64,000 bases of DNA. Origin: Lunularia cruciata. Its lineage: Eukaryota; Streptophyta; Marchantiopsida; Lunulariales; Lunulariaceae. The DNA lies in assembly GCA_948567375.1 (NCBI GenBank), contig OX419759.1, positions 3,201,303 to 3,265,302 on the forward strand. The letters run 5' to 3'. Shown here one piece after another: positions 35,501 to 47,680 of this stretch; the first letter of the stretch is position 1, and the number at the start of each line of letters is the position of its first letter. A program made the translations under genes and the position numbers. The notes beneath the pieces were generated by a model, which saw only the letters and a program-made list of their open reading frames with translations, did no database searches and was not told where the DNA came from.

Positions 35501-37570
35501 AAATGATTATACAGATTACGGTTTAAAGCTGAATTTGGTTCCTCTGTGTCATCTTGTACTGCAGGCTATGGAGCTTATGCTAGCAGATGCATTCCTTCTG
35601 GCGAATGACTATCTCATGATATCAGAACAGATTCAAAATCCGGCAGAATTCTGGAAGGTAGCAGTTTTTGTCGATTTTGAGTCTAGTGGGGTTTCCGGAT
35701 TATGAACAGTCTTCTGTCATTCTCTTACCATCGGCTTGTCTTATCATTCTGATTCTGTATGCTGCCCTTCACTCCTGTGAAGGTCTACAGAGATAATTTG
35801 TATTCATTCCCTCGTTTTACAGTGAGTTAACCAGTGATAGTATGTTTTTCACAGTTGGACGATACAATATTGAAGGCAATAGAAACTGCTTGCCAGCCGG
35901 AGCTTCAACCAGCTCAGGAAATTATTCTTCGCTTGCGTCGAAGGCAGCTTTACCAGGTACATGCGTGAGTTATCGGCGGCGACAAATATCCACTAGACAT
36001 GTCATTCAACTGTTGGTTCACATACCCATATTGACGATTGATGTTACGCAGTTCTGCAATGAGTATGCCGTACCCCGAGAAATGCTGGACCACTTCAAGC
36101 ATGTGACACCCAAGGACATAGTCTGCGCACAGGTTGTTGCATACATCTTTGTACTGAAATATATTCAATATAGCCACATCTTTTTATCATAGTGTATAAA
36201 TGAAGAATGATGGTATTAGGAGATACTCGAGTTTCTGTGCTCATGTTAGGTTACATGTTCTACATTTTTATTTCGAAATTATTGTTATTACCTTCTTCGC
36301 CGCCTACCAAGATGTTTAGTTTGCAATTCTGCAAATCATCCAAGGGAAGTACATAAGCTATCAGCACCTTTTTACATTTGTCATTGCTTTTCAAGCTCAG
36401 ACGCGGGCTGGGGTGGAGCTCAGAGAGGAAGATTTAGTGGTGAGCAACCAGAAGATTGACCTGACAAAAGGCCAAGAAGATCCTGTGAGGAGGTATGTGA
36501 AAGAACCTTGTACCTTAAATACCTCGCAACAACTGTAGAAAGCACGTCATCTCAATCCTAGTCAGCCGCAGCTCCAACATTACTCGGTGGGCTGCGTCGC
36601 CTAATTTAAGTGAACTATCACTACAGTTTTGAGGGTAAAGCCAGAAGCACCCGATTGCCTACTATATTTCTTTGATATATTTAGCTACCGACGCCTTAGT
36701 GGAGGAAGAATGGGACGTTCTTATTCGTATTATCGCACAATAATCTACAAATAAATCTCAAACTTACTGCAAGCACTTGTTATTAGTATCCATGTTGTGT
36801 AGTATCACTGTGCCAATTTGACTTCTATGCTAATGTACCTCTTTGGTTTCATGTTTCTGTGATCATTTTCCTTCCACAGCGTCAGCTTTTTTCAGGTATG
36901 CACATTTTGTATCTCCGTTTGTTTGCAGCTCCTCAATGTCATGTGAAGAACATGATGATCATTCTTTAATCTACTCTCTCTGTGTATTGTATCTACAACA
37001 CTCTATTACCTTGGGAATTATCCAAATTAAGAAATTTCCTTTGAAATTTTCTCAGGACTATGAGAGCAACGAGAAATTTAAAATACCGAAGGAGCGGATC
37101 AGTCATCTTCTTCCCAGTTTCTTCCTTGACAGAATTGTTCGTGTGTACTCTAAGAAGCCTGAATTGGTATGGCTCGGCCTCCATTTCTCCCTGGCCAGAA
37201 TTCGAATGCTTTCGTTACCTTCGGCATCGGACCTTGTTTCTCTTTGTCCAGGAGCTTTGTGCTGGGCTAGTCTTTTTGAACAGTGACTTTTCTCGTACCT
37301 CTCGTAACTAGCCCCTTCACGTGTTCTGTCAACTCCATTCATCGTTAATTCTTAACATATGGTGAGTGTGAGTCATATCTTTATTGAGACCTTTGTGGTT
37401 CCATGTGTTTTCTGCGCTGATTATCGTTTTGAACAATCTGCTCTGTGCAATGTCAGGTGGAGGTTGTAGCGGAGGCTTTTGAGAACTTCCAATTGAAGAC
37501 CTATGGCATCAAGACTCAAGTACATGGTACTCCAAGTGGCAAGAAAAAGAAACGGTCTCCCAATTTTTAA
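32525..37570 (+). CDS. SAMHD1/VENOSA4-like HD-domain dNTP triphosphohydrolase (5' end unresolved)
   Basis: Exons by GT/AG and phase: 32,525-32,571 (tentative), 32,679-32,716, 32,880-32,902, 33,126-33,232, 33,467-33,518, 33,729-33,810, 33,959-34,049, 34,321-34,359, 34,597-34,664, 34,988-35,106, 35,375-35,448, 35,565-35,657, 35,855-35,956, 36,052-36,132, 36,401-36,492, 36,880-36,895, 37,056-37,166 and 37,457-37,570. They join in frame to about 448 residues plus a missing short N-terminus. Hallmarks are [24 protein letters not shown], the metal-binding HD in [14 protein letters not shown], and NGIDVDKFDYIERD with the third metal-binding Asp. The C-terminus is basic ([10 protein letters not shown]), possibly a nuclear signal. 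SAMHD1 enzymes split dNTPs to deoxynucleosides and triphosphate; the Arabidopsis homologue VENOSA4 affects dNTP balance and chloroplast development. The gene converges with the dioxygenase gene at 38,952-41,648. Confidence 0.9.
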
Positions 37571-38951
37571 TGTTCCTATAATCTTTTACTGGCAGTAGTC
37601 AAATGTGTAAAATATAGCATGAAATAGTTTCCACCAGTTACATATCATGTCTGCAAGCATCAGCAAGGTTTACACCTCTCAACGCAGCGGCAACAAGCAC
37701 GCCCTTTAAGTTACCATCGATCCGTAGCTTCATCAGTACAAAGAATTCCATGATATATCTTGTAACATGACGTTCAGGGTTCCAGCTCAAGTTGTCCTAT
37801 ATTTAGCAAACTTGTAGCAGGTTGTTCTGACCAACCGTTACCTGAATACTTGCAAAATCCGATTTGGTCAATGGGCAGTTACCTCGTGAAAATTTCACAT
37901 GTGAGGAGGTAAGAGTTCACTTGCTATTTATATGAAGTGTACTGAGAAAGCTCTTACATCAGCAAAGTTGAGAAGAATTTTGCCTTCAGTTTTGCCTTTT
38001 GATCCCGAGCGGTAGTTTTGTAGGCAGAAATAGACTGCACGCTCATTGTAACAAGAATTATGATGGATCATGCGATGATTTGTTACCGGATTCTGGAAGT
38101 TCATTGCCCTCTACACACGAGCAACTCTGTAACTACAAGTTCTTTTAGAATGTTTGAAGTAAAGGTTCTTTCTCTTATTGTTGATCTCCTTTATCCCTTA
38201 TCTACCCATCTTATGCCAAGTTGGCCACTTAGATTGTTGGGCACTTATGTGTATTGTCATACACATACTCGATTACTTGTGCTGCCGAATTACTATCTGA
38301 TCTTCGCTGGTGATAGTCCTCAACAAAGTACTACCAGATTGAGAAATTGCTGTGCCGAAAGACTTTTCTGATTAGACCATTTTCCTTTGTCTCGCAACAA
38401 AAGTTGCCGGATTTGCTTCCAAAGAAGAAACGTACTTACAAATATTACATTGTACTCAACTTCCATATTTGCATTTGCTGCATCAAACATCACTTTCTAC
38501 AAGGTTCGTTTTGCATTCGCGACGGTGATGGATACATCACCATCAGGAACCGTTCGAAATCATCAACAGAAGACGTTCATCTAGACCTGATTCCTGTGTT
38601 GGTTCTCAGAGCTTTTCAACTGCACTGAGACATTAACGTCATCTCATGGGCGCTTCTGAGGGAAGGAGCGTTGCAAGTCAAATGCAACTATAATTACAGA
38701 TTCACACTAACACAGTACAGCAGAAGGGTTTTCCTGCTCTCCCTTCTGGGGTTATGCTTAGAAGCCGGGGAAACCAATATACAGCCCGGCATCTACTCTA
38801 GCATCCCATGTCTTGCAAGCAGAGTTTCAGACATTAGAAGTAGATAGCCTAATTTTACCCATTAGGTCGATAATGATTTGAACCATGTGTATTGGACATC
38901 TCACGAGAAAGGCAACGTCCAGTGATGGGATCCCCGAATATGGAGTCGAAC
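37571..38951. other. Region between convergent genes (3' UTRs)
   Basis: It lies between the stop codons of the plus-strand SAMHD1-like gene and minus-strand dioxygenase copy 1, and should contain both 3' UTRs. Short frames here are frameshifted between the two duplication copies, so I do not regard them as coding. Confidence 0.5.
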
Positions 38952-41648
38952 CTACATGGGCTCCGTGTTCTGCCGAGCTAATTGTTGCTCGTCGAGAAAA
39001 ATTCCGTGAAATCCATATGGCACTCTGGCAGGAAGCTTAATCGACGCCACTTTCTGTAACGTCGGCGATCGAGCATCCATGACGAGAAGCTCAGAAGTGC
39101 CAGTGGTTTCGTTGTGGACGTAACTCAGAACGTAGCCGTCATCTTCTTCGATGGTTGGGTCTTCTGATCTCGGCACAAAGAAGGGCTCGCTCCCATAGCA
39201 GCCTGGGGGATAAAGGTGCTTTCCAACCATGCTGGTTTTCTGATCACTGGGGGAGAAATCAATTTTCACAACGCCTGATATCTTAGGCCATGGACCTGGA
39301 GTTGTCAAGTAGGTGTAACGATTTTTCCTGCCAGCAAACCGATTGTTGATCCCGCCAAAGTCACAAATCTCGTCGGAGAGCTCCCTCCTTGATGACTGTC
39401 CAGTTTTCAGATTCAAGCGATACTCAGTGGGTCTTATTCTCAAGTTTCCAGGGTCGTTGAACATGGTATCCAAAGGACTCAACAGAGCCGCCCCTACGAG
39501 GACCACCTCATCTTCACCTTCGTCCCATCCGTTCGTGAAATGGAAAGTGCAGGTAGGTCCCGGCATGTCAAACCACTTCATCCTCGACACATCTGTATCG
39601 TACTTGGGCAACACCCCGAACTTGGGAATCTTGTCCTTATCTAGGAATATTGCAGAGTTATAACCATTCATCATGCGATCGATGCTGAACACTAATTTTG
39701 GCTCTGGAAATACTGCGTACCTTTCTGTCACAACGAAGTCATGCATAATCGTGGGCTCTTTCATGTTGATCCCCACAGTTGTACTCATCTGTCCTTCGGA
39801 CGAAACTCTGAAGTATTTGAGAAAAGGTTGTGTGAGAAGGTCGTAACCATATGCGAACAGCTCTCCTGTGATGGGATCCACCTTGGGGTGGGCCGTCATG
39901 GGATGGGAAAGATCTCCGTTGAAGTCCAATCTCCCCAGAGTTAATATATCTCCATCTTCTGGGGAGATTCGCACCGCATAAGGCATGTCATCCTCGGACA
40001 TGGCGAGCAGACGCCCGTTGTGGAAGGCCAGTCCAGCGTTTGCAGCACCGGCTCCTTGCCTACTGATCACCCCCAAAGCTTTGCGCAAGCCGAAAAGTCC
40101 AAGCCTTGCCACTCCTGTCAACCCGAATAGTTCTCCCATAGCCCTGGGCATTATTGCCCTTCCTGCCCTGGCCTCCTGCTCGCATCGAATGAGAAGAGAT
40201 ACATCAGATATTAGTGACAGTGAAGCATCCATGATATTTCGTTGGTCTTATTACGCAAACAGGGCCAATAAACTTCACAGTTGTTTCTGGAGAATACATC
40301 TCGAACTGCGTCACCTTGAATTTGTTAACCCGAAGAAGTTAATCCTTCCATTTCCACTCTTTCTTTCTTGCGAGGTAGTTGACATTTAGTCCTTAAGGAA
40401 GAAAGCGGCTGTTCATCTAAAACCTCTTGACTTCTTAACTAACAGTGAAGTCTGAGACAACCGCTTGACACCAGTTTTCTATTGAAGGAATAAAGGCGTC
40501 TAAATTTGCAGTAATGGCCATAGCAAATTGTCGAAGGACGGTAAGAATAAATAATCCTGCCTCTGAGCAATTCTGCTGAACCAGGTCGTCATGTTGTTAT
40601 AATTGCGGCAGTTTATTAGTCCTGACGTATGTAGAAGTTGGGTAGTCAGATCCTAGCAAGAGATTTAGTCTCGCAGTAGTTATCATGGCCGGTCGTTGTC
40701 GGTTTACAGCATACCTACTGCAGAGATCAGTATTGCATTCGTAATTGTCAACAATGTAGGACTGTACTTCGCAATCTCGCATCGTTTGCTGGTAGCTGTA
40801 AGTGCTTGCAGGAATCTATCTAGAGTCAGCCCACGTTACTCAGAAACATCCATGGATATAAACGTGTTGAAACAGATGAAAGAATAACACAACCTCACCT
40901 CCAAAAACCGATCGGTGCGCGTGTAGCGGCAGCAGTAACTGGCCCGACCATCGTGGATACGAACAGCATGTAACATACCATCCCCATCAAACTGATGATA
41001 TCCCCCTGTTGGCATGAACTGTGGATTCGATCCATTCCGAACGTACACACCATTCAAAGCCGTAGGGAGAGACCCTTCAATTTCCAGGCAAAATCCTGAC
41101 GGAGCATATTCTTCAACTACTGGCGCAAAATTGTCACTTAGCTGCTTTGCTGGATCTGCGCTGTGTGGTCGTTGAGCTGGTTCCATCAGAGTTATGAGGC
41201 CCTCTGCTGCATTGCAAATCGCTGATGGTACATCCTTGGAACTCCACACTTGCTCCAGAAGAGAGTTTAGAAGCCCCTCTATCCGATTCCCATCTTGCTT
41301 TTGCATAACCGCATGAGTTCGGGTTGGTGTTATCAGTTTCGGCCTTCGTACGGATAATCCCTCCAAGTGCACTGGCTGCGAATTTCCAAATCCGCTACCT
41401 CCAGTCTTGCCGCTAGTTGGCTTGATGAGTTTATTCAAATTACAACCCACCCTTAATTTGCTTGCGTCCTTGTATTCTCCATCTCTACTGCTTCCTGCAG
41501 CTTCAACTCTACATGTTTCTTTCACAGACTTCAGTGTGAATGAATCCGACTGAACGTGCTTCACTAAAGACGATGAACTCAAGTTTCTTTTTCGACTCGC
41601 AAGGAAAGACGAGCGCAGCTCCATCGCACTTACTACACCGGTAGCCAT
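38952..41648 (-). CDS. Carotenoid cleavage dioxygenase, NCED/CCD4 type, copy 1
   Basis: Two exons: 40,899-41,648 (250 codons) and 38,952-40,175 (407 codons plus stop), 657 residues in all. The intron is about 723 bp with GT/AG ends and phase 0. The N-terminus (MATGVVSAMELRSSF, rich in Ser and basic residues) looks like a plastid transit peptide. The seven-bladed propeller core shows GVYVRNGSNPQF, HQFDGDGMLHAVRI, AMSEDDMPYAVR and TAHPKVDPITGELFAY. The four iron-binding histidines are visible at about 346 (MTAHPK), 395 (IMHDF), 462 (TFHFTNGW) and 640 (YGFHGIF). Such enzymes cut carotenoids oxidatively; NCEDs make the abscisic acid precursor xanthoxin, and CCD4s make other apocarotenoids. Motifs are mixed, so the subclass is open. 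The start was chosen at the first ATG that gives the transit peptide. Confidence 0.92.
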
Positions 41649-44600
41649 ATGCAGCACATACAATGTTCGAAAGCTAGAGAAAACTGAATCCGGAAGTATG
41701 TCCCATCAATCTTGTATCTGCAGTACACGTTACACTTCCTTATCAGAAACTCAATGTCACCGATAGATTCAGCACCTTCGACTGTGACTTCTGCCCGACG
41801 GTATTGAATCATTGAAATCTAGTCAGATAGAAAGGGAAGGATAACATTCGAAGGGCTTCCCCACTCCCTAGGAACGACACCACCATGAATCGCATTCAGT
41901 CAAGAGCAATCTGAGTCAGTGCACTATCCAGAATCTTACGATTGTTCCAAACAGATTCTGCTCATGGCTGCAGTTTATCTCAAGCATGCAACCATGAAAA
42001 AGTGTATGCATGGAACATGAGGTAAATATTAGATACAACTGTTCCTATCATAACCGGCCACGTGTATTCACAATACGGAGAGGCAGGTATCCTGTAAAAA
42101 AGAGTTACAGTTGGAGATCAATCAAAACAATTAAAACAGTGTTGCGTAGCTTTCAGACGAATCTCACTTTGGTGGAGGTGTTTGCATCAAGATCGCATCA
42201 CCGTCTCATGCAAGCTTTTGAAATCGCAGCAACTGGTTCGCATGCGTATGGCACAGGCGCATGGAAGGAACCGAATTCCTACAAAAATGGGAGGTGATGA
42301 TTCAACGTAGCAAGTAGCTCTAGGCTGAATCTATACAGATATAAAGAATCATGACCCTCAGCTCCGGTTGATTGTATAAGCCAGGATCTACTATGGATTA
42401 TGTAACGGTCGTCAGTCGACTTTTGTTTCGGCTTCGCGCGAGATTCGAAAGCATTCATACACGAACTCCGTTGATGTTGATCGAAGGAACAATTGCTCCG
42501 TTTACACGAGACAACAAATACTAGTTGGTGATCAGGGAATGTGTTCAAATTGGAAATCTCACAAAAGGGAAACTACGTACTTTCATCGAAGTGCACCACA
42601 ACCCTGCATGATAAGCAGAATTTAAATAGACCGCAAGAACCGCCGTGAACATATCGATGTTGACTCTCAATTGTAGTGGCGAGCACAGTGCACCGGTGTG
42701 TAACCACTCAGTCTGCAACTGCAGCGAGCGAAGAACGAAGAGCACTCACATTATTCCGGTTTCTCCAGCGCCATGGCTATATTCAGCCGCGGATCAGGAG
42801 ATTTCAGCCAAGATATTTCTCGATACTTGTCCAGACATGGTAGACCTGAACAGGAATTGCTGTAGAAGTAATCATAAAGACATGGCGACAATGTACAGAT
42901 TTCGCCGCTGCTGTCAACTGTATCAGACTGTTATTGAATAATGTGAGCGACTTGTATCGGAGACCTTTTATTCTTCTTTTGGACGAGATAAAGCTCTATC
43001 CAGTCAGGACACCGAGTGATCTGATTTTAAGAGGGCTTCTCTACTTTCTACTTTCTTCTTTCTACTGGCTCTGTCAAGCTTCATTAGATGTTACCAGTGG
43101 GAAGCTACGGTCGCACACTGGAGAAAAGCAACATTCACTTTTATCTAAGAACTTATCAGACCTTCAGAAATTGCAATTAATTTCGAGAGCATCCATTTGA
43201 TATCTTTGCTTCGACAGCAAATTTCGAGTAACTGAGATGAAACCCATGATTGCCTTGGATTTGATTGCTTATAATTCAAATTCGAGGAGAAAAGACTATG
43301 GCAGAATTAAATAGCAGGAATGGGGAAAACCAGTTGTTCAACTTCCTAAGATACGCTCAAATATATTCAATCATCTGCGATAGTATTTGTTCTCCAAAAT
43401 TAAGCTTATAGTCTACAGACTAACGCACATTGAAAGCTGGAAACTATTGCGATCTCCATAAGCTTTCTTTAAAATTTAACCAAAATAACCATCAACTGTG
43501 CATTTTTTGTCTGCCTCGTATAAAGCACCTTCGAACCGTCACCAAGTGCTCAATACATTGCTTCGGTTTGAAGGAAGAGAAGTTCTATCTCCAAGCTCTA
43601 ATTCATGGCAAATCAACAGCATCACGACCGCTTAAGGGCATCTAAACTAGGTTCTAGCGTAGCTCATCTTTGCTCTAAACCTGATTTATTGGCTACGTGA
43701 TAGATGGGCAATCACGGTCCAGATTAACTTATGTTCCGAAAGTTCATCAAAAATGAAAACCTCGAAAGTACATCTAACCATCGATTGTCCATGTATTGTC
43801 GTGTTGATCTCGCTATCTGTCAGATCATGATGCAGATTCACTGGTCCACCTTATCAAATAGTAAGTTCAGACTTTTTGTCAAGATACATGGATAGCGCTG
43901 GCTTTAACCTTCAGATCGGCGTTCGTCATATCAAGGATCATGAAAGAATCGAAGATCGAACACCTTTTGCTTCAAGGTGATCTATTAATGTAAATCTTGA
44001 TCATGACAGTTTGATCATCTTCCCACAGATGTAAGCAGAAGATTGGCTGTTTGATCGTGATGATGACAGTTTTGTGCTGCATGCAAACTTTAGAAAAAAA
44101 ATGGATCCATTTTGCACTGGCATATACAGATAAGATGTGTGTGATTCATTTCACGCTTCAGTCCTCACTTAAGGAGAATTCATGCACACAAATGGTGCAC
44201 GTCTACTCCTCTTCTTCTCACAATCTTTGAGTTATCACCATGTTTATCTATTATCAAATATCTATCTGAAAGTTTGCACTCTGCCTTCCAACCTGGACTC
44301 TCAAGAAAGAAAAGTAGCTTTTTGTTTTTGGTTATCTGTACTGGTGCATATACAGTAGTTGTAAATTGATAAATCTGGTTTCTGAATTGATGTTTACAAT
44401 ACTAGTTAGCAGTAAAGTTTTCCTGGAGGAGAGAAGAATGTAAGGGGACAAGTAATGAGGGCATGATTCCTTAACTCAAGATTTTCTCTAAAATTAACTT
44501 AGATCAACTTGATAGAATTAAGTTAGATACATAGTCCCTCTTTTGAAGCGGATTCAGACATTCAGAACACTTTTACTCCTACTTAGATTCAATTTCTTTT

Positions 44601-45222
44601 TCTGTTTGGAGTTCTTCGTTCGCTTGAGAAATACATTTGCCAATCCGATACCTATGGGCTGAGATGAGAATTGAATCCTCAAGTAGGTTAACAGATTTTT
44701 ACAAAGAAGGGAAGCAGCCATAGATCCTATTTTGGTGCGTTGATTCTTTCTTAAGCATGTAACCGCCCGCAAATGGTATACTTGATATGCAGTACATTCA
44801 CTATCCAAATACTTAAGCAAAAACAGGACTGAAATACTCTACAAACCAAACCCTTCTAACAGATATATCAAAACACCATCATCCACCAGACAAAATGAAC
44901 CAGAACAGTGTCCTTGCAGGTGATAATGACAATTTCAGTCTAGCAAAGGGCCTATTGTGGCCTTTCATGTTACAATGATCACGATAAAATGTACTGATCT
45001 TATATCCAGAGGGCTCTGGTCAGCTCGTTCAAGTACGAACGTTTCTGTCCATTTACGACATGGAATTGCTGGCTATGTTCCCTTTCTACTGGAATTGACA
45101 TGATCGCATCTCGACACCGATTAAGTATGGATACCTATAGAAGAAGATGGTGGTTTTCATTAGCCCGTGAAAAGAATTGTAAAGCAATGATACCGCAATC
45201 AAATTTATTATTGTGACAAATG
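41649..45222. promoter_or_regulatory. Upstream flank of dioxygenase copy 1
   Basis: 3.6 kb upstream of the minus-strand gene, duplicated almost whole at 58,989-62,510. Just before the ATG a minus-strand upstream frame begins at about 41,814 (MIQYRRAEVTV) and ends a few codons past the dioxygenase start, overlapping it in another frame. No second gene is visible. Retention in both copies suggests the promoter was copied too. Confidence 0.45.
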
Positions 45223-47220
45223 CATTAGATATCACTTTATCATTCTAGAACTCTGAAAATTTGGCTTGGGATAGAGCGCTGTTTTGGAGAATTTCACCAC
45301 TTGATTGGATTTCGATGTGGTCGAGAAGAATTGTGGTTATACTAGTATCTCAATTCTCATTGAATGATGAAGGTTACTTGAGACAACATTAATTATCGTA
45401 GCATTGTTAATTGAAAAAGCTGTACCCACTTGAGAATGATTGGTCAATGTTTCTTGTTTGGCTTTAGATTGCTAGAGGTTACAATAAACAAAAGAATAAA
45501 AAATGAGTCGGAGAGTCAAACTTGAGCAGAGCGTATGGTGTACTGAAACTTGAGCTTTACTGCTGTTTAAGGTACTAGCCATCCACCCGTTTCTAGTACG
45601 AAGATAATCATACAGAACGTGCACTCATGCTTTATATTGCTTGCTCTTCACCAATAATCCTGGATCTTTTATGGTATTTCTTTTAACTATGAAAATGGTG
45701 TTAAAGTGTAGAATTGGCACGAAGCTAATATTCAATCATAAACATCTCAGAGAGGTTTTTCTAGTAAACGAGAAAAATAGTTTAAAGTCATGTATCATGT
45801 AAAACGAAAAGCCATAATTTGAATCTATGATAGCGTCTGCTAAAGGGTTTAGTATAAATTAGTATTTCATACATATATGAAATACTGACCAAAAATTTAG
45901 TCTTCTTTATTAAGATCATATTTTCGGTGGAATTCGCACGTTCACGTCTATCAGCACCATATTCTAACACTACTTGACAACCGGCAAAATTCACGAGAAT
46001 CTACAGGGTTGAGATTTTCTCAAAGTCAATTACTGCCTGTTGCCAGCAGACCAACTTCTTACGCCTTGAGAGCTAGAACCAACACTCGTTTCAACTTCAT
46101 TTATTTGGATAAGGTCTGCACTTTCAGCCAGAAGAATTATAACCACAAAATTAAAGTCGATTGGACGCGACGTTTTACGCAGTTCCGGGCGAACGTCATG
46201 GTCTTTCCCTTCAAGAACCCAACTCAATTGTTGAGATTGCGTTGAATCAACAAGTTTGGGATGACGTCCTGGTTCAATCGACAGTAGATCGGCCTCGCAT
46301 CAGTCGACTCTCGAGAAATTCAATAACTGGGTTCTCAACTTGTACACGATTTATACTTAGATGGAACTATCTTTATCTAAGTTACAATTTTTTTACTTTA
46401 AAGCGGACTTATTAAGAATGAAAACTTAGAGATTTTTATTTTAAGATAGTTAGATACATTTCGAAATCTATTAGATATCACCAAATATATTTATGATTTT
46501 ATTTTTGTAGTGATGTTAATAATTATAGTATTGTATTTCAACTTAAAAGAATTCAAAATTTTAGGATTCAAAATTTCTTGAGATTACTAAAAGTGCAATA
46601 ACACGTGCTTATCAGTGTATTTCTTCATTGGTTTATCGATTGAATCTCTCCAGTTGCACTGCGGATTTCAATATGGGTTTTCACGTGATGGGTAGAGATA
46701 GATGAGATGATTCCAAATTTTAAACGTGTAGGTCCAGAGAGCGTCAGACAGTAATAGCGGTCACTCCTCATAGATATGTTTAGGAAAGTTTTGTAGGATT
46801 TTGGATGGTAGTTACTAGCGGTGATATTTATCACTTTTTTGATCATGGAGAGAAGTCCATCAAATTACAGAAATCACATTCTGAAATCACCCATATAAAT
46901 CTCCGAAGTCACCAATGACATAGGTTGCCCATAAACGTTTTTGAAACTCTATGGATGTCCTTAAAACTGCAGTAGATCGATCAAGAGTCAACCGTAATGG
47001 ATTTCTTATCGCTTTATGGAACTCATCACATTTCTACTTATGGAGACTTTGCAGTTCTACAGCTTAAAGTATCCAGAATCGAGACTTAACGCTATTGTTT
47101 CTGTAGCTTGACCTTTGATGTAGTTCATGACTTTTGCAGATTTTCTAATTGCACCCCACCTCTTGAGCTTCTCCTTCTCCTTTAGGAAAAAGGGTTCAAA
47201 AAGTTAAAAGTCACGTCAAA
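45223..47220. other. AT-rich spacer between duplication copies
   Basis: No gene found. The plus frame at 46,009-46,245 has no recognised domain and is probably chance. The rest is AT-rich and full of stops. Confidence 0.4.
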
Positions 47221-47231
47221 GTTTCTAATAA

Positions 47232-47680
47232 CGGGTATAGTCTTAAAATAGCTATACCCGGAACCAATCAGAACCAGCTCCCAAGTGTGAGGTTGCACGC
47301 CCTAGTGATATAGCAAGTGCAGAACCCGAACTGAGCCTTCGGATAACATTGGGGCTTAGCCCCATGTTACCTTATTTGTCTCTCCCTTGTACGGCTTGAT
47401 GGGGTCTTCCCATCCTTCATTTTTCCTACGCGGTCGCCTTTTTGCCTTCGGAGCCAATCTGAGAATCTCATTCTCTGATTGGCTTCGGGTACAGATGTGA
47501 AATAGCTTACTTTCCATCTAGACCTAAACTAGGCAGACACCCTTTATGCTATCTTGACGTTCCCTCCGCATCGGAGGGTTTGGATTGCTACCACTCGTAT
47601 AGTTGGTTTTGTATCGTGACTTGTGAGTAAATCGGAGCCCTCCGCCTTGAAAAGGGTGTCAAGATAGCAAAAAGGGGTAT
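47232..47680. repeat. Hairpin-dense GC-richer segment
   Basis: Successive inverted repeats: CGGGTATAG/CTATACCCG (47,232-47,260), GGGGCTTAGCCCC (47,351-47,363), a 20 bp pair around CCAATCTGAGAAT and ATTCTCTGATTGG (47,447-47,489, 16 of 20 paired), and ACACCCTTTATGCTATCTTGAC with its partner at 47,656-47,679 enclosing CCCTCCGCATCGGAGGG. Part of it (47,360-47,445) resembles 50,716-50,800. The nature is unknown: a foldback element, a structured RNA relic or a degraded organelle-derived piece are possible. Confidence 0.5.

Larger units (their letters stand above)
37010..45222. repeat. Segmental duplication, copy 1 (about 8.2 kb)
   Basis: It matches 54,405-62,510 in direct orientation over nearly its whole length, including introns and non-coding flanks, with scattered substitutions and small indels. 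The left edge lies in the intron before the next-to-last SAMHD1-like exon, at ATCCAAATTAAGAAATTTCCT. The right edge is at TTGTGACAAATG. It holds the true 3' end of the SAMHD1-like gene and dioxygenase copy 1. Confidence 0.92.

Noticed and set aside
38060..38628. Short plus frames between the convergent genes, with relatives at 55,554-55,926
   Set aside because: The two copies differ by frame-changing indels, so no protein is maintained.
39343..40389. Plus-strand frames opposite dioxygenase exon 2, repeated at 56,685-57,684
   Set aside because: Antisense shadows of the real minus-strand exon. Their conservation follows from the coding strand and the duplication.
45788..46415. Short frames on both strands suggesting a small gene
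   Set aside because: No domain, no splice pattern and no second copy. Best explained as chance in AT-rich DNA.
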